Assembly: GCF_027570035.1 (NCBI RefSeq)
Contig: NZ_JAKMUU010000006.1
Span: 44,177-108,176 of the forward strand
Direction of reading: 5' to 3'
DNA from: Corynebacterium curieae
GTDB lineage: Bacteria > Actinomycetota > Actinomycetes > Mycobacteriales > Mycobacteriaceae
Length of the DNA stretch: 64,000 nt
Below, piece by piece: positions 1 to 7,637 of the stretch. Position 1 is the stretch's first letter, and each line of letters starts with the position of its first letter. Under the pieces are notes generated by a model. It did not search any database, had not been told where the DNA came from, and was given only the letters and a program-made list of their open reading frames with translations. The translations under genes and the position numbers were made by a program.

Positions 1-1229
1 ACCAGTACTTCGCTCACGCCAACCTGGATGGCAAGAAGGCGCAGGAATCCCTCGAGCGCTTCGGCATGGAAGATGGCGAATCCCAGCGCAAGTGGGAGCG
101 CTTTGATAAGCGTTTCGACGTCTCCAAGGAGCCGAATGAGCCCAACCGCTTCGGTTGGATCGTAGAAATCAACCCACTGGACCCGAAGTCCACCCCGATC
201 AAGCACACCGCGCTGGGACGCTTCAAGCACGAGGCTGGCAATATTCACATCGCTTCCGATGGCACCGTCGTGTGCTACTCCGGCGATGACTCCCGCTTCG
301 AGTACATCTACAAGTTCATCTCCACCAAGAAGTACGAAGAAGGCAACATCGAGCACAACCTCAGCATCTTGGACCACGGCACCCTGTACGTGGCCAAGGT
401 GGAGGGCAACTCCCCAGAAAATGAGATTGATGGCTCCGGCGTGCTGCCAGAGGATGGTGCCTTCGACGGCAAGGGTAAATGGATCAAGCTGCTGACCTCC
501 GATACGGAGAACAACAAATTCGAATCCCACGTCGATGGCATGTCCGCCGAAGAGGTTGCCGTCTACACCCGCGAGGCCGCCGATAAGGTGGGCGCTACCA
601 AGATGGACCGCCCCGAGGACATGCAGGTCCACCCAGACTCTGAGAAGGTCTACGTGGCCCTGACCAATAACTCCTACCGCGGCGCTACCGGTGAGAACGC
701 CAAGAAGAACAAGGAAGAGCCGATGGAGTGGGCTCCCATAAAGGAAAATAAAAACGGCTTGGTCATGGAGATTGAAGATGACCACGCTGGTGAGAAGTTC
801 ACCTGGAACCTCTTCCTGGTCTGTGGTGATCCGAAGGAGGCCAATACCTACTTCGGCGGCTTTGACAAGGAGAAGGTATCCCCAATTTCCTGTCCGGATA
901 ACCTGGCCTTTGATAGCCACGGCAATATGTGGATCTCCACCGACGGCAACGCGCTCGAGTCCAACGACGGCCTTTACGCCGTAACCACCGAGGGCGATAC
1001 CCGCGGTGAGCTCAAGTGCTTCCTGACGGTTCCGGCAGGCGCTGAGACCTGCGGCCCCATCGTCACCGATGAGCGCGTGATGGTCAACGTCCAGCACCCA
1101 GGCGAGACCGATGATGCCACCTTTGAAAAGCAAACCTCCCACTGGCCAGGTGGCGGCAAGTCCACCCCACGCCCAGCAGTGGTTGTGGTGTGGAAGAAGG
1201 ACGGCAATATCGGCGTCGATAAGAAGTAA
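1..1229 (+). CDS. PhoX-family (DUF839) phosphatase, C-terminal part
   Basis: The gene is cut by the window start. Its frame is open from base 3, so the first internal Met at 66 is not the true start. The visible ~408 residues look like the C-terminal part of a PhoX/DUF839 secreted alkaline phosphatase, a Ca/Fe-dependent phosphomonoesterase usually exported by Tat. Supporting motifs are RFKHEAGNIHIASDGTVV, YSGDDSRFEYIYKFIS, a PEDMQVHP segment, PDNLAFDSHGNMWISTDG and ETCGPIVTDE, which suit a beta-propeller with acidic metal-binding loops. The N-terminus, with any signal peptide, is outside the window. It is followed by a strong hairpin and is probably the last gene of its transcript. Confidence 0.85.
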   Translation, partial: QYFAHANLDGKKAQESLERFGMEDGESQRKWERFDKRFDVSKEPNEPNRFGWIVEINPLDPKSTPIKHTALGRFKHEAGNIHIASDGTVVCYSGDDSRFEYIYKFISTKKYEEGNIEHNLSILDHGTLYVAKVEGNSPENEIDGSGVLPEDGAFDGKGKWIKLLTSDTENNKFESHVDGMSAEEVAVYTREAADKVGATKMDRPEDMQVHPDSEKVYVALTNNSYRGATGENAKKNKEEPMEWAPIKENKNGLVMEIEDDHAGEKFTWNLFLVCGDPKEANTYFGGFDKEKVSPISCPDNLAFDSHGNMWISTDGNALESNDGLYAVTTEGDTRGELKCFLTVPAGAETCGPIVTDERVMVNVQHPGETDDATFEKQTSHWPGGGKSTPRPAVVVVWKKDGNIGVDKK

Positions 1230-1256
1230 ACGCCACCCGGTTTAAGCACCCACCGC

Positions 1257-1288
1257 GCGGCCCTCGTTCCTCTAGGAACAAGGGCCGC
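1257..1288 (+). terminator. Rho-independent-like terminator after the PhoX gene
   Basis: GCGGCCCTCGTTCC (1257-1270) pairs with GGAACAAGGGCCGC (1275-1288) around a TCTA loop with one C-A mismatch. It is followed by ACTTTCCTT. It lies 27 bases after the PhoX stop codon. Confidence 0.75.
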
Positions 1289-1387
1289 ACTTTCCTTCTG
1301 TCGACAGCGGTTGAACCGGGATGTGTACTCCGGCCCGCCTTCCAAATATAAATCCGCCCACCGGTCTCCCCCACAGGCAAATACATA

Positions 1388-1403
1388 TGTGAGTTATGGC
1401 ATA
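1388..1403 (+). promoter_or_regulatory. Possible GlxR (CRP-type) half-conserved site upstream of cstA
   Basis: TGTGAGTTATGGCATA matches the left half and centre of the corynebacterial GlxR consensus TGTGA-N2-TA-N2-TCACA; the right half matches 3 of 5. It lies 54 bases before the cstA start, where carbon-source control would be expected. A short palindrome CGTGT-gag-ACACG follows at 1413-1425. The assignment is inference. Confidence 0.3.
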
Positions 1404-1456
1404 CTGTCCGCACGTGTGAGACACGCCACCTGCCCGCCTATGAGGAGACACACACT

Positions 1457-3169
1457 ATGAACTCTCTTGTCCTCGCCATTGTCGGCATCGCGATGATGGT
1501 CGCCGGCTACTTGCTCTACTCCAAGTTCCTAGGAAAGAGCATTTTCCGGCTTTCCCCGAAATACTCCACCCCGGCCCACACCATGGAAGACGGCGTTGAT
1601 TATGTACCTACCAATAAATACGTCCTGTGGGGCCACCATTTCACCTCTGTGGCGGGCGCCGCACCCATCATTGGTCCAGCCGTGGCTGTGATTTGGGGTT
1701 GGGTACCGGCGTTTTTGTGGGTAACCATCGGCACCTTCTTCTTCGCCGGCATGCACGATCTGGGTGCGCTGTGGGCCTCGCAGCGCCATAAGGGCCAATC
1801 CATCGGTACCTTGTCCGGGCGCTACATTGGCAAGCGCGGGCGCAACCTCTTTCTCATCGTCATTTTCCTGCTGCTATTGATGGTGAACGCGGCCTTCGCC
1901 GTGGTCATTTCAAACCTGCTGGTGTCTACCCCCACGGCCGTCATCCCCACGTGGGGCGCTATCGTCGTCGCGCTGCTTATCGGCCAGGCCATCTACCGCC
2001 TGAATTGGAACCTGCCGTTGGTCTCCATCGTGGGTGTTGTCGCACTCTACGCGCTGATGATCATCGGTGACCGCGTGCCCGTGGTCCTGCCAGATACCGT
2101 CCTGGGAATCCCCGCCAACGGCGTGTGGATCATCTTGTTATTCATCTACGCCTTCATCGCTTCGATGCTGCCGGTATGGGTGCTGCTGCAGCCGCGCGAT
2201 TACATCAACGGCCTGCAGTTTTTCGTAGGATTGGCCATCCTATACGGTTCCTTCCTTTTCACCCGTCCTTCGCTTGCTGCCCCAGCCCTGCGCGATAACG
2301 TGCCAGAAGGCACCCCGGGTATCTTCCCGCTGCTCTTTGTCACCATCGCCTGCGGCGCTATCTCCGGCTTCCATGGCGTGGTGGCCTCCGGCACCTCCTC
2401 CAAGCAGGTGGATAAGGAAACCGATGTGCGCTTTGTGGGCTACTTCGGCGCCGTGGGCGAGGGCTTGCTCGCGCTAGGCACCATCATCGCTACTACCGCT
2501 GGTTTCAAAACCGCCGCGCAGTGGGAGAACATCTACTCCGAATGGAATGCCGGCGGCGTGGATGCCTTTGTGCAAGGCGGCGGCGCGCTCATGAACGAGG
2601 GCATGGGCATTCCTACCTCCCTTTCCGGCACCATCTTGGCCACCATGGCTGTGCTTTTCGCCGCCACCACCATGGATTCGGGCGTGCGCCTGCAGCGCCT
2701 TGTGGTACAAGAAATCGGCGAGATCATGGGAGTGCGCATCAAGGCTCTGGTATCCACCATCATTGCGGTGGGCTTGGCCTTCGGGCTGACTTTCTCCGCC
2801 GGCGCGGATGGTTCAGGCGGCATGACCATCTGGCCGCTATTCGGTACCACTAACCAGCTCATGGCGGGGCTCTCCTTGGCCATCGTGGTGGTTATCCTCA
2901 CCCACCTACGCCGGCCGACGTGGCCGGTGGTTATCCCGCTCGTCTTCGTTACCGCAATGTCCCTGTGGGCCGCACTCTTGCAGCTAAAGTCCCTTTTCAC
3001 CAGCCAGAATTGGCTTCTGTTCTGCATGGACGTCATCATCGTGGTGGCTGCCATCTGGGTCATTGTGGAAGCCATCGGCGCCATCTCCCGCGCGCGCAAG
3101 GAGGCCCCTCTGGAGTGGAACGATGAAGACCTTGACGCCCCGTTGCCCGAGCATGCTCGACAAGCTTAA
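1457..3169 (+). CDS. cstA: CstA-family carbon starvation/peptide or pyruvate transporter
   Basis: This 570-residue polytopic membrane protein belongs to the CstA family (carbon starvation protein A, BtsT pyruvate transporter). The family signature is near the N-terminus: YVPTNKYVLWGHHFTSVAG (about residues 50-68), APIIGPAVAVIWGW and FFAGMHDLGALWASQRHKGQ. About 15 hydrophobic segments follow. It is shorter than E. coli CstA (about 700 aa), so it belongs to a shorter subgroup. An AGGAG ribosome site (1443-1447) precedes ATG 1457. Its last 17 bases overlap the next gene, which encodes a Cys-Cys-tailed small protein, so translation is probably coupled. Substrate (peptides, pyruvate or amino acids) is not decidable from sequence. 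Confidence 0.9.
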   Translation: MNSLVLAIVGIAMMVAGYLLYSKFLGKSIFRLSPKYSTPAHTMEDGVDYVPTNKYVLWGHHFTSVAGAAPIIGPAVAVIWGWVPAFLWVTIGTFFFAGMHDLGALWASQRHKGQSIGTLSGRYIGKRGRNLFLIVIFLLLLMVNAAFAVVISNLLVSTPTAVIPTWGAIVVALLIGQAIYRLNWNLPLVSIVGVVALYALMIIGDRVPVVLPDTVLGIPANGVWIILLFIYAFIASMLPVWVLLQPRDYINGLQFFVGLAILYGSFLFTRPSLAAPALRDNVPEGTPGIFPLLFVTIACGAISGFHGVVASGTSSKQVDKETDVRFVGYFGAVGEGLLALGTIIATTAGFKTAAQWENIYSEWNAGGVDAFVQGGGALMNEGMGIPTSLSGTILATMAVLFAATTMDSGVRLQRLVVQEIGEIMGVRIKALVSTIIAVGLAFGLTFSAGADGSGGMTIWPLFGTTNQLMAGLSLAIVVVILTHLRRPTWPVVIPLVFVTAMSLWAALLQLKSLFTSQNWLLFCMDVIIVVAAIWVIVEAIGAISRARKEAPLEWNDEDLDAPLPEHARQA

Positions 3170-3410
3170 GGCACTCGCGGCCGGGCTCAATGAGTACTAC
3201 CAGGCCCCGTACCGCGCCAGCTTTGCCAAGGCCCAGCAGCAGGAAGACGATCTCTTCATGATGCTGGTTGCCTCGGAGGCCCTGGGCATTCCTAACCCGG
3301 CCAGCTACTACACCCTGGAGCTTTTGCCGCTGGTTTATGAGGATTTCCACGCCTGGCATACGCGCATGGGAATGGATAGATCCCCGCTGGAGAATATTCA
3401 ATGTTGCTAG
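3153..3410 (+). CDS. Small Cys-Cys-tailed protein (cory-CC-star type), CstA partner candidate
   Basis: The 85-residue protein begins MLDKLKALAAGLNEYYQ and ends LENIQCC, with two cysteines as the last residues. I recall a corynebacterial family named for this CC-stop ending. ATG 3153 is chosen because it starts a compact helical protein; the open frame runs further upstream only inside cstA. It overlaps cstA by 17 bases and the next ATPase gene by 10. E. coli CstA and BtsT also have small downstream partners, YbdD and YjiX, which from memory carry a YEEF motif and end in CC. This protein has VYEDFHAWH near residues 61-69 and then CC, so it may be a diverged equivalent. Function is unproven. 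Confidence 0.85.
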   Translation: MLDKLKALAAGLNEYYQAPYRASFAKAQQQEDDLFMMLVASEALGIPNPASYYTLELLPLVYEDFHAWHTRMGMDRSPLENIQCC

Positions 3411-4342
3411 AGACCGCACCCATCATGTTTTTCGGTGGCAAGGGAGGGGTGGGCAAGACCACCCTGGCTACCGCCACCGCATTGCGCCTGTCCCGCGCGC
3501 ACCGCGTCTGCCTAGTTTCCACCGACCCGGCGCATAACCTGGGGCATATTTTTGGCGCCTCGCTTGGTGACGCCCCCGTAGGCCTCACCCCTACCCTTTC
3601 CGCCATCGAGATTGACCCGGCGCGCGCCACGGAGCAACACCTAGCGCAGGTGGGAAACTCTATGCGCCGCTTTATGCCCGAGCACCTGCACGGCGAGGTG
3701 AAAAAGCACCTCGACTTGGCACGGCAATCGCCCGGCACGCAGGAGGCGGCGTTGCTGGAGCGCATCGCTGCCCTCGTCGTGGAGGAGTCCGACTTTGATT
3801 ACCTCATTTTCGATACCGCTCCCTCTGGCCATACCTCGCGGCTGATGGCCCTGCCGGAGATCATGGCCGCCTATACCGATGGATTGCTCTCCCGGCGCGA
3901 GAAATCCGATAAATTCGGCTCGCTGGTGCGCGGAATGTCGCAAGGAAGCGGCGCGGATAATGACCCGGTGGACCGGCGCAATCAGGAAATTCGCGCCACG
4001 CTTTTCCAACGCCGCGAGCGCTTTGCCCAGCTGCGCACCGCGCTGACTTCCTCACGAACGGTCTTTCATATCGCGCTTACCGCCGAGCGTCTGCCCGTGC
4101 TGGAGTCGGCCGAATTCCATGCCGACCTCACCAGCAACGGTGTGTGGGTGGGTTCCATGCTGGTCAACCGGCGCACCCCGGCCGACCAAGGCGAGTTCTT
4201 GGCCGCCCGGCGCGCCGCCGAGGATGAGGCGCTCGCGCTGCTGCGTGCCAAACTCCCACAGACCCCGGTGCGCGAGGTTCCGTGGCTGCCGGAGGAAGTG
4301 GGGACTCCGGGGGCCGTCGGCAAGCTGGCGGCATACCTCTAG
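3401..4342 (+). CDS. ArsA/Get3-like P-loop ATPase
   Basis: The 313-residue protein has a deviant Walker A FFGGKGGVGKTTLA near residue 9, the switch motif STDPAHNLGHIFG near 46, and DTAPSGHTSRLMALPE near 145. These are the ArsA/GET3 signatures. It lacks the paired ATPase halves of plasmid ArsA and the metal-binding cysteines of arsenite pumps, and no arsenic genes are nearby. Arsenite efflux is therefore unlikely. ATG 3401 overlaps the upstream CC-tailed gene by 10 bases; ATG 3425 is an alternative but would leave almost nothing before the P-loop. It forms a coupled unit with cstA and the CC protein and may act in membrane insertion or regulation of that transporter (inference). Confidence 0.85.
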   Translation: MLLETAPIMFFGGKGGVGKTTLATATALRLSRAHRVCLVSTDPAHNLGHIFGASLGDAPVGLTPTLSAIEIDPARATEQHLAQVGNSMRRFMPEHLHGEVKKHLDLARQSPGTQEAALLERIAALVVEESDFDYLIFDTAPSGHTSRLMALPEIMAAYTDGLLSRREKSDKFGSLVRGMSQGSGADNDPVDRRNQEIRATLFQRRERFAQLRTALTSSRTVFHIALTAERLPVLESAEFHADLTSNGVWVGSMLVNRRTPADQGEFLAARRAAEDEALALLRAKLPQTPVREVPWLPEEVGTPGAVGKLAAYL

Positions 4343-4390
4343 CTCTACCCACCCACGCCCCCAAAGGCGCGGGTCTGCTAAAACCGAAAT

Positions 4391-5689
4391 ATGTCTTTGC
4401 TCACCACGGAATACCTGTCCCAGTTGCGCAAGGAGGCCGCGGCCGATGCACGGCTGCGGCTGGCCCGCAACGCCATTACCAATGTCGGGGCGGCCAAGGC
4501 TGCGCTGGACCGCGACCGCATCACGGCCCTCTACCCCACCACCGAGGTCAAGCTGGATAGCCTGAGCGTATCGGACCAGAAACGCTCGGGCCGTTGCTGG
4601 ATGTTCGCGGCGTTGAACGTCTTTCGCCACCGCGCGGCTAAGGAACTCAACGTAGATAACTTTGAGTTTTCCTTTACCTACCTGCAGTACTTTGACAAGC
4701 TGGAGCGCGCCAACCTGGTGCTCAACCAGCTACTGGATAAGAAGGAAGTCGGCTGGGATGAGCGCACCGTGGCCGCAGTACTCGATCACACCGGCGCCGA
4801 TGGCGGCTGGTGGTGCTTCTTTAGCAACCTAGTGGCCAAATATGGCGCGGTACCTGCAGAGGTCATGCCGGAGGTGCGCTCGTCTGGAAATACCGCGGAG
4901 ATGAACCGCGATCTTGCCACCGTGATACGCCGCGCCGCCGCACAGGACGGCCCGCGCGAAGAAATCCTGACCCAAGCCCGCAAAGATTTCCACCACATCC
5001 TGGCCATCCATCTGGGCACCCCGCCGGAGGAATTTACCTGGGCGTATCGCACCAAGGACGAGCAATTCGTGCGCCTGCACTCCACCCCGCGCGAGTTTGC
5101 CAATAAGTACCTGCCGCACTTGGACGAGTACGTGGTACTGGCCGATGACCCTCGCTCCACCAACCCCAAGCATCGCGTCTTTAGGAGTGCCGAGGAAACC
5201 AATGTGCTGGGTGGCGCACCGCAGGAGTACTTGAACGCAACCGTGGAGGAACTCAAGGAGACCGCCAAGCGCAGCCTGGCTGCCGGCGAGCCGGTGTGGT
5301 TTAGCTGCGATGTCAACCGCCAGTTCTCCTTCCTCAACGGCGTGTGGGACGAGGGCCTAGTGGATACTGATGGCCTCTACGGCATCGATTCCTCCATGAG
5401 CAAGGAGGAGCGTTTCACCTCCGGCGAGACCGCGCCTACCCACGCGATGGTGCTCACCGGCGTCGATGGTGACCGAGCTTGGCGCGTGGAGAACTCCTGG
5501 GGTTCCAAGCCACCGCGCAAGCACGACGGCGAGGACGTGCCAGGCAAAGGCTTTGCCACGATGGCTGATGCCTGGTTTGACCAGAACGTCTTCCACATCG
5601 CCGTGCGCAAGGAGCACCTCAGCGACGCGCTTGCCCAGGCCCTTGCCACCGAACCGATTGAGCTTCCCCTCTGGGACCGGATGAACTAA
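4391..5689 (+). CDS. C1-family aminopeptidase (PepC/bleomycin hydrolase), copy A
   Basis: This 432-residue cytoplasmic papain-like aminopeptidase matches the length of PepC and bleomycin hydrolase. The oxyanion Gln63 and catalytic Cys69 lie in SDQKRSGRCWMFAALN. The catalytic His is in PTHAMVLTG and the Asn in RVENSWG, so all active residues are present. Such enzymes assemble as hexamers with the active sites inside and release N-terminal amino acids from peptides. There is no signal peptide. No clear ribosome site precedes ATG 4391. The next gene is a homologue in the same register, ending 14 bases downstream, so this is a tandem duplication. Confidence 0.93.
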   Translation: MSLLTTEYLSQLRKEAAADARLRLARNAITNVGAAKAALDRDRITALYPTTEVKLDSLSVSDQKRSGRCWMFAALNVFRHRAAKELNVDNFEFSFTYLQYFDKLERANLVLNQLLDKKEVGWDERTVAAVLDHTGADGGWWCFFSNLVAKYGAVPAEVMPEVRSSGNTAEMNRDLATVIRRAAAQDGPREEILTQARKDFHHILAIHLGTPPEEFTWAYRTKDEQFVRLHSTPREFANKYLPHLDEYVVLADDPRSTNPKHRVFRSAEETNVLGGAPQEYLNATVEELKETAKRSLAAGEPVWFSCDVNRQFSFLNGVWDEGLVDTDGLYGIDSSMSKEERFTSGETAPTHAMVLTGVDGDRAWRVENSWGSKPPRKHDGEDVPGKGFATMADAWFDQNVFHIAVRKEHLSDALAQALATEPIELPLWDRMN

Positions 5690-5702
5690 GGAGCATCGAG
5701 AA

Positions 5703-7004
5703 ATGACCGAGATTAACCCGAACGAGGTTCATGCCGCCAATGCCGAGCTCACCAGCGATGCCGCGCTGCGCCTGGTGCACAATGGGGTGGCTCAAGAAAG
5801 CGCCGATAAGCTCAGCCTCGACCGCGAAGTACTGCGCACCCTCACCCCGGTAACCAGCCATAAGCTAGATTCCTGGGGCGTGGCCGACCAGAAAGCCTCT
5901 GGCCGCTGCTGGATTTTTGCCGGCCTCAATTCCCTGCGCGGCGGCCTCATGGACAAGGCCAACCTCAAGGATTTTGAGTTTTCCCAGACCTATATTTACT
6001 TCTTTGACAAGCTGGAAAAAGCCAATTGGTTCCTTACCGCCATGGCCGAGCTGAAGGACCGCGAAATTACGGACCGCACCGTTTCCAAGCTCATGGATGA
6101 TCCCATCGATGACGGCGGCCAGTGGTCCATGTTCGTCGCCCTGGTGGAGAAGTACGGCGTGGTGCCGCAGTACGCGATGCCAGAGACCGCCTCCTCGGAG
6201 GCCACGGCGATGCTTAACCGCAACCTGCAGACCGTGCTGCGCCGGGCCGCCCACCACATCCGCAGCGGCGAAGCGGGCGCGCATGAGCAAGCGCTTGCCG
6301 ACGTCTACCGTATCCTCACCGCCAACCTTGGCCTGCCGCCCGAGGACTTTATTTGGCAGTACCGCGATAAGGACGATGAGTTCCACCGCGCTGGTACTTA
6401 TACCCCGCAGGAGTTTGCCAAGGAATACCTGCCGGCGGACCTAAGCGAGTACGTGTGCGTGGTAAACGATCCCCGCAACGCCTATGGCGAGCTCTACACC
6501 GTGGATTACCTGGGCAACGTAGCTGGCAAGCGCGTGACCTATTTGAACGCGCCTGTGGAGGTGCTGCGCGATGCCGCGCGTGCCTCCATCGAGGATGGCC
6601 AGCCGGTGTGGTTTGGTTGCGATACCGACCAGCAATCCGATGATGAGCACGGCGTGTGGGCCAAGCACCTGCACGATTATGAGGCCTTCTATGGCGTGGA
6701 GATGGATCTGGACAAGGCACAGCGTTTACGCCTGCATGAGTCCCTCATGACCCACGCGATGGTCTTTACCGGCGCCGATATCGCAGACGACGGCACCGTC
6801 AATCGTTGGCGCGTAGAGAATTCCTGGGGCCCGAAGAAGGCGGATAAAGGCTTTTGGACGATGGCGGATGACTGGTTCGACGAGTTCGTCTTCGAAATCG
6901 CCGTGCATCCCTCTCGCCTGCCGGAGCAGTACCAGGCGGCTCTCAAGTCCGATTCCGTGACTACCCTGCCGGCATGGGACCCGATGGGTGCGTTGGCGCG
7001 TTAA
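5703..7004 (+). CDS. C1-family aminopeptidase (PepC/bleomycin hydrolase), copy B
   Basis: The 433-residue paralogue of the preceding gene has Gln63 and Cys69 in ADQKASGRCWIFAGLN at identical positions. The catalytic His is in LMTHAMVFTG and the Asn in RVENSWGPKK. The two copies align end to end but are clearly diverged, so the duplication is old and both copies have kept a working active site. AAGGAG overlapping the stop codon of copy A gives it a good ribosome site. They are probably cotranscribed. Different substrate preferences for the two copies is a reasonable inference. A 16-bp duplication and hairpin sit at its stop codon. Confidence 0.93.
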   Translation: MTEINPNEVHAANAELTSDAALRLVHNGVAQESADKLSLDREVLRTLTPVTSHKLDSWGVADQKASGRCWIFAGLNSLRGGLMDKANLKDFEFSQTYIYFFDKLEKANWFLTAMAELKDREITDRTVSKLMDDPIDDGGQWSMFVALVEKYGVVPQYAMPETASSEATAMLNRNLQTVLRRAAHHIRSGEAGAHEQALADVYRILTANLGLPPEDFIWQYRDKDDEFHRAGTYTPQEFAKEYLPADLSEYVCVVNDPRNAYGELYTVDYLGNVAGKRVTYLNAPVEVLRDAARASIEDGQPVWFGCDTDQQSDDEHGVWAKHLHDYEAFYGVEMDLDKAQRLRLHESLMTHAMVFTGADIADDGTVNRWRVENSWGPKKADKGFWTMADDWFDEFVFEIAVHPSRLPEQYQAALKSDSVTTLPAWDPMGALAR

Positions 7005-7010
7005 GCCTGC

Positions 7011-7034
7011 GGCACGCTAAGCCTGCGGCGTGCC
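7011..7034. terminator. Possible convergent terminator hairpin
   Basis: GGCACGC (7011-7017) pairs with GCGTGCC (7028-7034) across a 10-base loop between two convergent genes. It has no T-run. It is embedded in the imperfect 16-bp tandem repeat TAAGCCTGCGGC(AC/GT)GC starting at 7002 and 7018. Confidence 0.35.
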
Positions 7035-7637
7035 AAGGCGCCGCACATAGAGCATGCACACCAAGTCGCGGTCCTCATTGACCGCGATGGTGCGCTCGCC
7101 CACCTGGGTGAAGCCACGGCTGTCGTAGAACTGGTACGTGCAGCCGTCATCGGTATACAGGTAGATATTCTTCCCCGCGTGGCGGGCTTCGAAGGCCTCC
7201 AGCAATGCCGTGCCCACTCCATTCACGCCAGAGTTCGGCTCGGCGACGAGGAAGCCGATTTCGCCGTCGACGGCGTGCCCGCCCAAGTACTCAAGCAACA
7301 TGTCCTTATTAGCGGAATCATAATCATCGCGGTGTCCGCCTGGGCGCAGGTTATTGAAGATTTCCACCGCACGGACATAGGCCTTGCGCCACCACGGATA
7401 CGGCAACGCGGGCTTGCCCTTCATGGAGGCCAAAAGCACGCCGAGGAAGCGGTCGCCATCGTAGGCCGCCAAAATATCGGTAGCCTTGGCGCGCTCTAAA
7501 TCCCAAAAGTAGCGGCCGTAGGCGCGCTCAAAGCGCGGGTTCTTCACAAACCAGTGCAGGTGCATGCCCTCGATAGCGAAGGAAATGGCTTGGGACTCAT
7601 CGCGCGGGTCGAGGTCGCGGATCTGAATATCGCTCAT
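7017..7637 (-). CDS. GNAT-family N-acetyltransferase
   Basis: The 206-residue protein has a GNAT fold. The acetyl-CoA loop is GVNGVGTALLEAFEA near residues 138-152, after the strand IGFLVAEPNSG. The final part, IYLYTDDGCTYQFYDSRGF, is the usual beta5-alpha4 region. The N-terminus begins MSDIQIRDLDPRDESQAISF. The substrate is unknown. Its start codon overlaps the stop of the upstream PanC-like gene by one base, making it the last gene of the folate/PanC cluster on the minus strand. Confidence 0.85.
   Translation of the reverse strand: MSDIQIRDLDPRDESQAISFAIEGMHLHWFVKNPRFERAYGRYFWDLERAKATDILAAYDGDRFLGVLLASMKGKPALPYPWWRKAYVRAVEIFNNLRPGGHRDDYDSANKDMLLEYLGGHAVDGEIGFLVAEPNSGVNGVGTALLEAFEARHAGKNIYLYTDDGCTYQFYDSRGFTQVGERTIAVNEDRDLVCMLYVRRLGTPQA

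Noticed and set aside
3401..4342. Arsenite pump ATPase
   Set aside because: Single ATPase half without metal cysteines, and no arsB, arsC or arsR nearby.
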